A stretch of DNA of 64,000 nucleotides. Origin: a candidate division WOR-3 bacterium (GTDB lineage Bacteria; Hydrothermota; Tepidihabitantia; SM23-42; JAOAFX01). This document shows, piece after piece, positions 18,711 through 26,210 of this stretch (its first letter is position 1; each line of letters starts with the position of its first letter). The notes beneath the pieces are model-generated. The model ran no database searches. It saw only the letters and a program-made list of their open reading frames with translations, and had not been told where the DNA came from. Where the stretch lies: contig JBDRVV010000001.1 in NCBI GenBank assembly GCA_039802005.1, positions 62,001-126,000 of the forward strand, written 5' to 3'. The translations under genes were made by a program, and so were the position numbers.

Positions 18711-19366
18711 ATCACGCCAATTTTTTCAACTTGGCAAAAGAAATATCCAAAAACATGCGTAATATTCCAACTATTTGGAATGGAAGAAAATCTATTCTTG
18801 AAATGAAAGAGTCAGGATTTAATCAATGGAGGCAAATGGAATGGATTGGGTGGTACTTTCAGTTTTTATGTGAAAAGTTACTAAAAAATATCGTAAAAAT
18901 ACCAGGTCCAAAATATGGCAATGTGGAATTTGATGGCTTTAAAGAAATACCGTGGGATTTTAAATCTCATGCAATAAACACAAGCAGTCATCAAATTATT
19001 GTAAACGACAGGCAAGCCATAGCGAATGCAATACGAGATTTCGGATGTGTCGGTTTAATTTTGGCAATGGGTTATGTAGAATACAATGATGAATTTCGTA
19101 GTTTTCAGAGGTGGCATGAAAAACTCAAAGGTGGAAAGTCAAAATACGAATTAGAGAGGATAAAAAGAGGTGCCTGGTCACGCTTAAGAAAGGTAGAATT
19201 TCGATTAAAACAAATTTCTTTTATAAAGATTGATGACAATGTTCTCATAAAATGTGGTTCTTTCCAAAGGGATTTTCGTAATGCCGATGGTTCGCCAAGA
19301 AGAGAAAAAGTTTTACTTGACTTGGAAAAATTAGATGAAGAATTGATTTACTTTATGGAATTTTAA
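18707..19366 (+). CDS. Putative type II restriction endonuclease
   Basis: A 219-residue protein starting at ATG 18707, which overlaps the methyltransferase stop by 4 nt (a GTG 9 nt earlier is less likely). I cannot name its family with certainty. A PD-(D/E)xK-like arrangement is visible: E74-x-D76 (VEFDG) and D84-F-K86 (PWDFKSH) around a predicted beta hairpin. Tight coupling to a methyltransferase of matching size strongly implies it is the cognate endonuclease. The next gene, queD, starts 17 nt later but is functionally unrelated. Confidence 0.65.
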   Translation: MNHANFFNLAKEISKNMRNIPTIWNGRKSILEMKESGFNQWRQMEWIGWYFQFLCEKLLKNIVKIPGPKYGNVEFDGFKEIPWDFKSHAINTSSHQIIVNDRQAIANAIRDFGCVGLILAMGYVEYNDEFRSFQRWHEKLKGGKSKYELERIKRGAWSRLRKVEFRLKQISFIKIDDNVLIKCGSFQRDFRNADGSPRREKVLLDLEKLDEELIYFMEF

Positions 19367-19383
19367 AATAAAAAGAAATAATC

Positions 19384-19740
19384 ATGTTTGAAATATCGGT
19401 TCAAGGGAATTTTTCGGCAGCGCATCGCGTCAAAGGCTATAAAGGTGATTGTGCGGGTGTGCATGGACATACTTATAAAATAGAGGTGAAGGTTGAAGTT
19501 GAGAAACTGGATAAGTTAGGAATGGCAATGGATTTTAGAAGGGTGAAAAATTTACTCAAAAAAATTCTTTCAAAACTTGACCACAAAAACTTAAACAATT
19601 TGGCATTCTTCAGAAAACATAATGCCACTGCCGAATGGATTGCAGTCTATATTTATAACGAAATGAAAAAGAAAATAAGAAACATAAAATCTGTTACGGT
19701 CTGGGAAGGGCTTGAAAATTCAGTGACATATATGGAATAA
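19384..19740 (+). CDS. queD: 6-carboxytetrahydropterin synthase
   Basis: QueD converts dihydroneopterin triphosphate to 6-carboxytetrahydropterin, the second step to preQ0, queuosine and 7-deazaguanines. The 118-residue protein has the zinc ligands H14 (SAAHRV), H27 and H29 (GVHGHTYK), the active-site C23 (GDCAG), the KLDHKNLN motif and a closing VWEGLENSVTY. Length is normal for the bacterial enzyme. queC lies 10 kb away at 29295; queE and queF are not in the window. Confidence 0.92.
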   Translation: MFEISVQGNFSAAHRVKGYKGDCAGVHGHTYKIEVKVEVEKLDKLGMAMDFRRVKNLLKKILSKLDHKNLNNLAFFRKHNATAEWIAVYIYNEMKKKIRNIKSVTVWEGLENSVTYME

Positions 19741-19759
19741 AACCAAATTTCTAAAAAAT

Positions 19760-19782
19760 TGTAGGGCGAGGCTTTAGCCTTG
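19760..19782. repeat. TGTAGGGCGAGGCTTTAGCCTTG-type short repeat
   Basis: A small palindromic core AGGCTTTAGCCT after a TGTAGGGCG head, between queD and the DUF2703 gene. Same general design as the element at 13336. Confidence 0.45.
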
Positions 19783-19832
19783 AAAAGATTTGATTTAGGA
19801 TACATGATTAACAGCAATGATAAAGGAGGTTT

Positions 19833-20282
19833 ATGAGAAGAAGTGAATACGGATGTTGTGGCTCAGCAAAGAAGAAGCAGCTGACCATTAGATGGGAAAG
19901 GTTGTTAACCGATGGTAAAACCTGCCCGCGCTGTGGAGAGACAGAAAATGAATTAGAGAAGGCCGCTGATATTCTTAGAAAATCATTGAAACCAATGGGG
20001 ATTGAAGTTTTGCTTGAAAAAGATTCACTTTCAAAGTCAGAATTTGAGAAAAACCCATTGCGGTCAAATAGGATATTATTTAACGGCATCCCGCTTGAAG
20101 ATCTTGTTGCAGGAAAGACAGGTAAGAGTCCTTGCTGTGATGTGTGTGGTCCTGTGGAATGCAGGACACTTGAAGTTGATGAACAGCAGTATGAGACAAT
20201 CCCTTCAGAGATTATCGTCAAGGCAGGCTTAATCGCTGCTGCCCGGATGTTAAATAAAGACAATTGCTGTGGGGAGAGATGA
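19833..20282 (+). CDS. DUF2703 family cysteine-rich protein
   Basis: A 149-residue protein preceded by a strong AAAGGAGG site. It has a CCG near the N-terminus, a thioredoxin-like pattern TIRWERLLTDGKTCPRCGETENEL, and further Cys clusters SPCCDVCGPVECRTLEVD and NCCGE, matching the DUF2703 family of anaerobes. The four clusters suggest metal or Fe-S binding, or redox work; no activity is established. It stands alone between queD and a convergent operon. Confidence 0.8.
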   Translation: MRRSEYGCCGSAKKKQLTIRWERLLTDGKTCPRCGETENELEKAADILRKSLKPMGIEVLLEKDSLSKSEFEKNPLRSNRILFNGIPLEDLVAGKTGKSPCCDVCGPVECRTLEVDEQQYETIPSEIIVKAGLIAAARMLNKDNCCGER

Positions 20283-20300
20283 TATTACTTTTTTAAGCAA

Positions 20301-20326
20301 TTCTGGTAATTACCGGAATACCAGAA
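20301..20326. terminator. Hairpin between convergent genes
   Basis: Perfect 8-bp stem TTCTGGTA/TACCAGAA with a 10-nt loop; the inner GGTAATTACC is itself a palindrome. It lies in the 146-nt gap between the convergent DUF2703 gene and the methyltransferase operon, and could serve both directions. No long T tract follows. Confidence 0.4.
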
Positions 20327-20428
20327 CTTTGAAAAAACTACAATTCAGTAATTCTTATCTGTTTTTTGTATTCGTAAGGAATAGACTTTTTAAAGATTTC
20401 GCCCTCTGTCTACTCATTTTTACTTTTT

Positions 20429-20992
20429 TTATTTCTTACCTGTGTGTGTTGCAATTGAAACGATTTTAAAAATATCTTCGCCTGCTTTAAGTGCCTCTAA
20501 TAATTTTTTAAACATATATGCCGTTTCTAAATTAGTTTTTTCTTGAAGCATTAATAATTTTGCAAGGAGAATAAGAAACCTAATACTATATTCACCTTTT
20601 TGGCCTAAGTCTTCATATTTTTTGAACTCATCTTGATTGATTTTTAACAAATATTCGATATTCAAGATTTTTCTTCTTTGCTCTTCAGACTTTATTGGTT
20701 CAATTTCGTCCCATACTTTTAACAGAAAATCTAAAAATTCCTTTGTCTTTTGAGGATCAGCATGCATTTTTATGAGAATATCAACTGCCCAATGAATATG
20801 TTTCGGTGTTCTGATATTTGACCATCCTTTTTTATTTTTCTGTCTATATTTTATAAGGATATCATATTTACTTATGCTTCCCTGATAGACAGCTATGATA
20901 AATTTTTCATTTACTTTAGAAACAAATAGAGGGGTTGCTTTTTGTCCTTTCTTTTTGAAAGACATAAGTGTAAACAAATTGTTATCGTTCAT
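20429..20992 (-). CDS. Unknown helical protein, third gene of methyltransferase operon
   Basis: About 187 residues from ATG 20992, which has a GGTGGAG site just upstream; an in-frame ATG at 21007 is the alternative. I do not recognise the family. The N-terminal 80 residues are mixed alpha/beta with a striking polar strand SKYDILIKYRQKNKKGWSNIRTPKHIHW (nuclease-like in flavour: D-x3-K on one strand, basic residues and H nearby). Residues 85-187 are predicted all-helical. It overlaps the preceding 68-residue gene, so it is translated with the methyltransferase. A restriction or modification-accessory role is inferred only from that. Confidence 0.6.
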   Translation of the reverse strand: MNDNNLFTLMSFKKKGQKATPLFVSKVNEKFIIAVYQGSISKYDILIKYRQKNKKGWSNIRTPKHIHWAVDILIKMHADPQKTKEFLDFLLKVWDEIEPIKSEEQRRKILNIEYLLKINQDEFKKYEDLGQKGEYSIRFLILLAKLLMLQEKTNLETAYMFKKLLEALKAGEDIFKIVSIATHTGKK

Positions 20993-21188
20993 TATTTCTC
21001 CACCCATCCTTTGACTGCTCTTTTAAATTGCGTATACCTTTTGGAACTATAGGGCCAAAAACTGGTGGCATTAAAAAACCATATATCCTTTTTTGCAGAT
21101 ATAACTTCAATGTATCAATGTCATAAAGGACTATAAATAATCCGGATTTGGGTATATTGTTCATAGACAATTCATTTCTTCTTTTCAT
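20982..21188 (-). CDS. Unknown small protein (68 aa), second gene of methyltransferase operon
   Basis: A small basic protein whose ATG lies 17 nt inside the end of the methyltransferase gene, and whose end overlaps the next gene. It contains one likely beta-alpha unit, GLFIVLYDIDTLKLYLQKRIYGFLMPP, then GPIVPKGIRN. I find no known family. Overlap on both sides makes it likely to be a genuine translated subunit rather than a chance frame. An internal ATG (21164) would shorten it by eight residues. Confidence 0.5.
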   Translation of the reverse strand: MKRRNELSMNNIPKSGLFIVLYDIDTLKLYLQKRIYGFLMPPVFGPIVPKGIRNLKEQSKDGWRNNER

Positions 21189-22707
21189 AAATTAACAAAT
21201 AATAATGTGTTATTTCCAAAAATTGATTTGCTTTATAATCCAAATCAACTTTGTGATTCTCTGTGGTTACGATTACAATTTCTTTAAGTAAAAGATTGTT
21301 AAATTTAATTATATCAGTGATTAACTTGCCGAGCGGCAATAAATAATTATCTTTTCGTATATCATTAATTAATATGGCAATTATGCCACCTTTATTTAAA
21401 CTATTGAGTTCACGTTCTACAATATTCTTTATCTCTTCAAGATATTTGTCAGTATCCCAATTAGATGATTCAATATGTGGAATTTTGGCCTTAATATAAA
21501 CTAAACTGTTTCTCAACTTCTTTTTCGTTCTTGCCAAATTTTGAGAGGAACCACCATTAGCAGAAAGGCTAATCGTTACATACCCATCGCTTGTCCAATA
21601 ACGCTCAATTATATTTGTATCCAGATTTTTTTCAAAATCATCCTGCGGGAAAATCCATACGGTGGTTGTTTCAAGTTCTTTTAATTGTTTCTTTAACACC
21701 GGTTTAACAAATTTAGGCTTTAAGGAAGTATAAACAAAGGCATCTTCTTTAATGGTGATAGGAGTGAATGGTTTTTCAAAAATAGGAAGGTATTCGTGTG
21801 CCAAGAGTAAGAAATTATATTTTATGCTATTTGTATACCAGAATCCAGTTGTTTTACAATTATGCTGGCGTTTTATTACAAGTTCACGAAGCTTGAAGCC
21901 AGCTTTTAAGTATACATCAATCAATTTGAAACCCAAAGGCACAACATATTTGTGTTTCCGCATATCTCCAATAAGTATTACACATTGTCTACCAGGCTTT
22001 AATACCCGAAAACTTTCTTCGGCAACCTTTTTCATTTCGGTAAGAAAGTCATCAATATTAAGATGGGACAGATCACTTTCATTTGAATTGGTATATTGAA
22101 TAATGTTTGCATATGGGGGATGTGAGCAAATTAAATCTATTGAATTATTTTGAAGGAAGGATAAATTACGGGCATCGCCAACCATAACTTCAGGTTCATA
22201 TATCTCGTATTGATTATCTTTATCTACTAATCTTAATTGCAAGGGTGTGACTGAAAAGTTTAAATTTCGCCTTGCCAATTCAATTGCTTTTTCGTTTATG
22301 TCCAAAGCTATACATCGCCTTCCTAATAGTTTACTCTCAACAGCGGTTGTGCCCGCACCGCAAAAATAATCTAATACAATCTCGCCAGGTTTTGAATATT
22401 TTAGAATTACATTCCTTGGTATATAAGGTGACCAATTGCCACGGTATTCACCACTATGCGTTGCCCAATTTCCCCTTTGTTTAAAGCTCCAGACAGTCGT
22501 TTGCTCTTCTATAAAGTCTTTAGGATGTAATATTTTTATCTTTTTTAAATCTTTAAACCCACTTACATTTATACCTTTAGCTTTGGTTATAACCTTTTCA
22601 ATATATTTATAAGTCACACCGAACTTTCGTCCAATTTCAATATCCGGTGTCCCTTTTTCTTTTTCCAATAAAATTGCTTGCTCAAGGTTCTGCTCTTTTG
22701 ATGCCAT
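21172..22707 (-). CDS. DNA methyltransferase with N-terminal HTH and degenerate second methylase half
   Basis: A 511-residue protein. Residues 22-42 form a helix-turn-helix (EIGRKFGVTYKYIEKVI). Residues 66-315 form a methyltransferase: WATHSGEYRGNWSPYIPRN (80-98), SAM motif I VLDYFCGAGTTAVESKLLGR (111-130) and catalytic motif IV DLICSHPPYANI (191-202), the amino-methyltransferase type. Residues about 347-511 echo the same domain (TTVWIFP versus TTVWSFK; GIIAILINDIRKDNYLLPLG versus QCVILIGDMRKHKYVVPLG) but lack both motifs. A near-leaderless promoter precedes it. It heads an operon of three overlapping genes. Sequence specificity unknown. Confidence 0.85.
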   Translation of the reverse strand: MASKEQNLEQAILLEKEKGTPDIEIGRKFGVTYKYIEKVITKAKGINVSGFKDLKKIKILHPKDFIEEQTTVWSFKQRGNWATHSGEYRGNWSPYIPRNVILKYSKPGEIVLDYFCGAGTTAVESKLLGRRCIALDINEKAIELARRNLNFSVTPLQLRLVDKDNQYEIYEPEVMVGDARNLSFLQNNSIDLICSHPPYANIIQYTNSNESDLSHLNIDDFLTEMKKVAEESFRVLKPGRQCVILIGDMRKHKYVVPLGFKLIDVYLKAGFKLRELVIKRQHNCKTTGFWYTNSIKYNFLLLAHEYLPIFEKPFTPITIKEDAFVYTSLKPKFVKPVLKKQLKELETTTVWIFPQDDFEKNLDTNIIERYWTSDGYVTISLSANGGSSQNLARTKKKLRNSLVYIKAKIPHIESSNWDTDKYLEEIKNIVERELNSLNKGGIIAILINDIRKDNYLLPLGKLITDIIKFNNLLLKEIVIVTTENHKVDLDYKANQFLEITHYYLLIYEKKK

Positions 22708-22718
22708 AATACTTAGTA

Positions 22719-22746
22719 ATTATATTTTAGTGGGCAATAAAGTCAA
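22719..22746 (-). promoter_or_regulatory. Promoter of the second methyltransferase operon
   Basis: On the minus strand: TTGACT (22746-22741), 16-bp spacer, TATAAT (22724-22719), then ATG at 22707 after 11 nt, a leader of about 4 nt. Confidence 0.65.
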
Positions 22747-22755
22747 GCCAAATTT

Positions 22756-23316
22756 TTATTCAATCAGTATCAATCCTACATAAGAGCAAAAAGATTTTCG
22801 TGTTTTGACGACATCAAGTTGCCAGCCATTATTGCGGACGGTCTGAAAGACATCTATTCCGCAGGCTTCCATTGAAGGGCGGGCAAAATCAGGATTTACG
22901 CACCTTTTTGTAGTATCACACTTTTTACAGAAATGGCAGGGACCCGTGGATAATCCAAAGGCTTTGTAATAACCATCCAGAAATATCTCCCTTTCTAATT
23001 TTACAATTGCACGCTTAAACTTTTGCCAGATCTGGTCTTCTTTCTCAGGCGGAATCTTATCAATCTGTAAGAGGAGAGCAGTTTTATATTCACTGATGAC
23101 CTTCTTTGTATATTCCGGTGTTGGTGAAAATGGCGGGCAGGTCAGATATTTATTATATCCACTACAACCATACTGACATTTCAGTCTCACCCAGTTGGCA
23201 ACGACGATGGTCTTGGTATCAATTATCTGAGCATTGGGAATACCAAGTTTATTTGCCCGAGAAACATATCCTTCTTTGCCTTTCAATTTTATGCTTTTTC
23301 TTATAGTATTAGCCAT
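22756..23316 (-). CDS. DUF2284 metal-binding protein
   Basis: A 186-residue cysteine-rich protein of the DUF2284 group common in methanogens and anaerobes. Cys motifs are visible as WVRLKCQYGCSGYNKYLTCPPFSPTPE, then GPCHFCKKCDTTKRCVNPDFARPSMEACGIDVF, which probably bind a metal or Fe-S cluster. Function unknown. Unlike several neighbours, it has a leader of about 35 nt with an AGAAGGAG site 7 nt before the ATG, and a promoter TTGACA-16-TAATAT on the minus strand (23378-23351). Confidence 0.85.
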   Translation of the reverse strand: MANTIRKSIKLKGKEGYVSRANKLGIPNAQIIDTKTIVVANWVRLKCQYGCSGYNKYLTCPPFSPTPEYTKKVISEYKTALLLQIDKIPPEKEDQIWQKFKRAIVKLEREIFLDGYYKAFGLSTGPCHFCKKCDTTKRCVNPDFARPSMEACGIDVFQTVRNNGWQLDVVKTRKSFCSYVGLILIE

Positions 23317-23350
23317 TTTTTCTCCTTCTGATTACAACCTCTACTTTTTA

Positions 23351-23378
23351 ATATTATGGAAATCCAGAGTTATGTCAA
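23351..23378 (-). promoter_or_regulatory. Promoter of the DUF2284 gene
   Basis: TTGACA (23378-23373), 16-bp spacer, TAATAT (23356-23351); an ordinary leader with a Shine-Dalgarno site follows, in contrast to the leaderless genes nearby. Confidence 0.55.
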
Positions 23379-23414
23379 TATCGCTATGCATATAGTCCAT
23401 TAAATTCATTTCTC

Positions 23415-23450
23415 ATTTTCACATTTGGTCAATTGACCAAATGTGAAAAT
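23415..23450. promoter_or_regulatory. Perfect 36-bp palindromic operator
   Basis: An uninterrupted perfect palindrome (18 + 18 bp) centred between 23432 and 23433; its core is TTTGGTCAATTGACCAAA. Its right half contains the -35 box TTGACC (23433-23438) of the promoter for the ArsR-type gene. A bound dimer would cover the -35 region, so autorepression is likely. Confidence 0.85.
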
Positions 23451-23460
23451 TGGATATAAT
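23433..23460 (+). promoter_or_regulatory. Promoter of the ArsR-type gene, predicted leaderless
   Basis: TTGACC (23433-23438), 16-bp spacer, TATAAT (23455-23460); the GTG start at 23466 follows after 5 nt. The -35 box lies in the palindromic operator. Confidence 0.8.
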
Positions 23461-23465
23461 AGGTC

Positions 23466-23777
23466 GTGCGAAAAAAGAAAATTCCAGAAATAAGATACAT
23501 GGCCTCAAGAATTTGCAGGGTTCTGGCTAATCCTACTGCCTATGAAATACTACATATTCTTAAGAAGGGTGCGAAAACAATGATAGAACTTGGTGAAATT
23601 TTGGGATTACATATTTCCACAGTATCTCATGTTTTGAAATCGCTACGCCAGTTAGATCTGGTCAGGTATGATGTTAAGTTCAGAGAAAGGATTTATTGGA
23701 TCAAGGAAGATGCGATTCTTTTGGTGATGGCAGACCTTGAAGAAATGGTTAAGAGAATAAAAACCAAGGAATATTAA
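23466..23777 (+). CDS. ArsR-type winged-helix transcriptional regulator
   Basis: A 103-residue winged-helix protein: LANPTAYEILHILKKGAKTMIELGEILGLHISTVSHVLKSLRQLDLVRYD places the recognition helix at about residues 50-63. No Cys pair typical of metal sensors is seen in the recognition helix (ELCVCD is absent). The GTG start is set by the promoter only 5 nt upstream; ATG 23499 is an alternative. The perfect 36-bp palindrome over its promoter is the obvious autoregulatory site. The gene for a four-helix membrane protein follows 5 nt later and should be co-regulated. Confidence 0.85.
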   Translation: MRKKKIPEIRYMASRICRVLANPTAYEILHILKKGAKTMIELGEILGLHISTVSHVLKSLRQLDLVRYDVKFRERIYWIKEDAILLVMADLEEMVKRIKTKEY

Positions 23778-23782
23778 TTTGT

Positions 23783-24304
23783 ATGAAAAATATCGCAAGT
23801 GAGATTTTTGGGGTGATTGCCGGTGCGGTTGCGCTCTTTGCATTGTTTGACCTGGCAAATTTTTTGAAATTTAGAGAAAAAGAAAAGAAGTCTCTGTGGC
23901 AATATATCAGTATTAGCAAGATTCGCCTTGTAGTATGGGTTATAGGGGTTGGTGTATTAATCATTTTTTGTTTGTACTTAACAATATCTGATATCCTGCC
24001 TGTTGTGAAAACTGGTGATAGCCAAAAGATATTTTATTCAATAACCGGGTATATAATTATAATTATTGGAATTTTAATAATGTTTTATGGTGCAGTTATA
24101 TTCTTGCACGATACTATTTTTGCCTTTACTTCCGCGGATTCACCCATTACCCAAGGGGTACCTGAAAAAGAAAAAAATAAGTTCCGCTGGGGAAATGCGA
24201 AATATCTGTTAAAGTTGTGGCGAAAAAGTTTCATTATTATTTTAGTGGGATTTGCGGTAGCCCTCATCGGCGCACATCTCGGTTACCGCCTAGGTGGTCT
24301 TTAA
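23783..24304 (+). CDS. Uncharacterised four-helix membrane protein
   Basis: A 173-residue protein with predicted membrane helices at about residues 5-25, 48-70, 90-115 and 148-170; a charged cytoplasmic or periplasmic loop (PEKEKNKFRWGNAKY) lies between the last two. I do not recognise a family. It begins 5 nt after the ArsR-type regulator gene, so it is probably the regulated target, perhaps a transporter or sensor partner. A CGACAATTTTGTCG palindrome starts just after its stop. Confidence 0.65.
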   Translation: MKNIASEIFGVIAGAVALFALFDLANFLKFREKEKKSLWQYISISKIRLVVWVIGVGVLIIFCLYLTISDILPVVKTGDSQKIFYSITGYIIIIIGILIMFYGAVIFLHDTIFAFTSADSPITQGVPEKEKNKFRWGNAKYLLKLWRKSFIIILVGFAVALIGAHLGYRLGGL

Positions 24305-24367
24305 CGACAATTTTGTCGAATTGACATAATTGACGAATTATTGAGAGAAAACCGCATGAAATTTCAT
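24305..24367. promoter_or_regulatory. Candidate upstream activator sites for the sigma-54 promoter
   Basis: Within 100 bp of the sigma-54 promoter lie three inverted repeats: CGACAATTTTGTCG (24305-24318, about -92 from the predicted start), TGTC-GAATT-GACA (24314-24326) and ATGAAATTTCAT (24356-24367). Position and symmetry suit binding of an NtrC-type activator; one is encoded 3 kb downstream. Which of the three is used cannot be told, and the first could instead be the end signal of the preceding gene. Confidence 0.5.
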
Positions 24368-24377
24368 CACTTTATCA

Positions 24378-24392
24378 GGCACGGGATTTGCA
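24378..24392 (+). promoter_or_regulatory. Sigma-54 (-24/-12) promoter
   Basis: GGCACG-GGAT-TTGCA matches the consensus TGGCACG-N4-TTGC(A/T) at all positions after the first T, with exact GG-to-GC spacing. Predicted start near 24403, before the ribosome site of the next gene. The nearby NtrC-type regulator gene fits this reading. Confidence 0.75.
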
Positions 24393-24419
24393 TATTATAA
24401 GGGTGTGAAAGGAGGCAAA

Positions 24420-25202
24420 ATGAAAAGGCAGATCTTTCTAATCAGCTTGCTCTTACTCGGTTTATGCGGGGCACTTTTTGCCGCAGAAACGACCGAGATA
24501 ACCGGCGAGGTTGTTAAGAGTGAGGAAGTAAAAGACCCTGAGACCAATACCTATATGCTCAGGATTCAGGTGCGATTAAGAAATCAGAGTGACGAGAAAC
24601 AGGTTCAGAACCAGGAGATGGTGAATGCCCATCTCGGTCCTGTCTGGATGTTTGATACGGATTTGAATCCGGGTGATGAAGTAGTTCTTAAGGGCAAGTA
24701 CAAAGAGCAGAATCAATTTATGGTGCAGGATATGGTCAGGAATAATGTTCGCTATCGGATAAGGGACGAGAACGGTGAACCTCTGTGGATAAGGGAAAGG
24801 GTTAGACTACGCAACCATTTTTACAATCCCGCAACCGAGAAATCGCTCAAATGTAAGATTGATGAACTATATGCTGAAAAAGAGACAAATATGATGGTTG
24901 CCCAGGCAAAGTTACAGAATGGCGAGACAATCCAGTTGAGGTTTGCACCAGAATGGTATCTCCAGAATCGTTTAAGAATCGGCGATGAGATTGAACTGCG
25001 CGGTTCCGAAGCAGATGTTGACGGACAGAAGATGATAATCGCCCGCGAAATGAGAAACTTAAGGACCAGGCAGGAAATACAATTGAGAAACCGCGAAGGC
25101 TTCCCTGAATGGTGCGGCAAGGGTGAATGTGAACAGCACCGGACCGGTAAAGAATCTTGCTGTGGTGAGCATAATAAAGAACATGGCCGAAAGAATAAGT
25201 AG
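24420..25202 (+). CDS. Exported OB-fold-like protein with Cys/His-rich tail, sigma-54 controlled
   Basis: About 260 residues from ATG 24420, with Shine-Dalgarno GAAAGGAGG 4 nt upstream; an in-frame GTG at 24405 is a possible earlier start. A signal peptide (IFLISLLLLGLCGALFAA) precedes two similar domains of about 90 residues, each with an OB-fold-like strand pattern (HLGPVWMF...GDEVVLKGKY; RFAPEWYL...GDEIELRGSE). The last 32 residues hold five Cys and four His (WCGKGECEQH, ESCCGEHNKEH), a likely metal site. It is the first gene of a sigma-54 transcript, with a two-component system downstream, so an envelope or metal stress role is inferred. Confidence 0.65.
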   Translation: MKRQIFLISLLLLGLCGALFAAETTEITGEVVKSEEVKDPETNTYMLRIQVRLRNQSDEKQVQNQEMVNAHLGPVWMFDTDLNPGDEVVLKGKYKEQNQFMVQDMVRNNVRYRIRDENGEPLWIRERVRLRNHFYNPATEKSLKCKIDELYAEKETNMMVAQAKLQNGETIQLRFAPEWYLQNRLRIGDEIELRGSEADVDGQKMIIAREMRNLRTRQEIQLRNREGFPEWCGKGECEQHRTGKESCCGEHNKEHGRKNK

Positions 25203-26187
25203 GTCATGCACAAGGGGAGGAGTATTTCTGCTCCTCCCTTTTGTTGTTTATGGTGCAGGGGCGCTGTCATTTAATATATCTGCTACCGATAATATCAATA
25301 TGCTCAGTCTGAAAGAACCGGGTATTGTTTTCAGTCTCACTCCTATTTATGATTTCAAAGATCACTTGGGCTTTCATTACGACGGTGCATTCTCGCTGAT
25401 AAACTTAACCCCGGAGAATCTTATCATTGAAAATTATCTAAGAATAGAAAAGACCATTGATTTTGAAGGAATTGGCAATAAGAATATTATTGCAGGAAAG
25501 ATTTACAGTTTCTTTCCGGTTTCTTTCAAAATTTATCAGTTATTTGATTTTGGTTTATCTGATTCACTAAACTATTACATAAAAGACCGATACCTATTTG
25601 CTCCAGATATAAAATTCAGATACCGATATTTTCTTTCGGATTCAATCATTGACTACACTGAAGTTAGATTGGGCACCGGAATCAGGTTTCCGCTGCCTTA
25701 TTTCTTCTTCACACCCTATGGGGCAATGGGAATGCGGTATATCAACCAGAATCTGTTATTTTTATATTCATTAGTTTTTGATTTTTCTTTCCCCTTAACT
25801 GGTGATTTTTCATTGAGTGCCTATTTGAAATATGACCGCACAGGAGAAGCAGAGCATTTATCTCCAATAGCATTGGAATATGCTGATGACCCATTCTTTG
25901 AGTATGAGAATCTTCATCAGACGCAAGAAATACAGATTGCCATGCATCGCCTTTGGGCAGATACAAGAATTTCAGGTTCTTTTATGTTATACAAAAAAGA
26001 TTTCTTCCCGGCATATGACCAGACAAGGGCTGATAATGGATTTGTAATAAGTATCAATTACACAAAGATTATTGAAAGAAATATCGCATTATCTGTTGGG
26101 ATTGAATCCGTTAATAACTATTCTTCTATTAATGATTTTGATTATACCAAAAATAGTGGATTACTGAACATCCGGTTGACATTCTGA
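25183..26187 (+). CDS. Outer-membrane beta-barrel-like protein, unknown
   Basis: About 334 residues from ATG 25183, overlapping the preceding gene by 20 nt. The frame is open further back to 25123, but only this start gives a compact signal peptide (GGVFLLLPFVVYGAGA). The mature part is beta-rich with alternating aromatic residues and ends in NIRLTF, an outer-membrane C-terminal signature. No family recognised. Its signal-peptide codons form a strong GC hairpin followed by TTTT (25213-25244), which may attenuate transcription from the gene before it. Confidence 0.65.
   Translation: MAERISRSCTRGGVFLLLPFVVYGAGALSFNISATDNINMLSLKEPGIVFSLTPIYDFKDHLGFHYDGAFSLINLTPENLIIENYLRIEKTIDFEGIGNKNIIAGKIYSFFPVSFKIYQLFDFGLSDSLNYYIKDRYLFAPDIKFRYRYFLSDSIIDYTEVRLGTGIRFPLPYFFFTPYGAMGMRYINQNLLFLYSLVFDFSFPLTGDFSLSAYLKYDRTGEAEHLSPIALEYADDPFFEYENLHQTQEIQIAMHRLWADTRISGSFMLYKKDFFPAYDQTRADNGFVISINYTKIIERNIALSVGIESVNNYSSINDFDYTKNSGLLNIRLTF
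25213..25244 (+). terminator. Terminator-like hairpin inside a signal-peptide coding region
   Basis: GGGAGGAG and CTCCTCCC form an 8-bp GC-rich stem around TATTTCTG, followed by TTTTGTTGTTT. It lies just after the stop of the Cys/His-tail protein gene and within the first codons of the next gene. It looks like an attenuator between the two genes. Confidence 0.6.
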
Positions 26188-26204
26188 TTTGAACAGGGTA
26201 TAAT
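26176..26204 (+). promoter_or_regulatory. Promoter of the kinase-regulator pair, predicted leaderless
   Basis: TTGACA (26176-26181), 17-bp spacer, TATAAT (26199-26204). The -35 box lies inside the end of the preceding gene; the GTG start at 26211 follows the -10 box after 6 nt. Confidence 0.7.
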
Positions 26205-26210
26205 TCTGTT

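Noticed and set aside
19833-20282. DUF2703 gene as a selenoprotein reading through its TGA stop
   Set aside because: Sequence after the TGA is AT-rich with stops in all frames soon after, and no SECIS-like hairpin follows directly.
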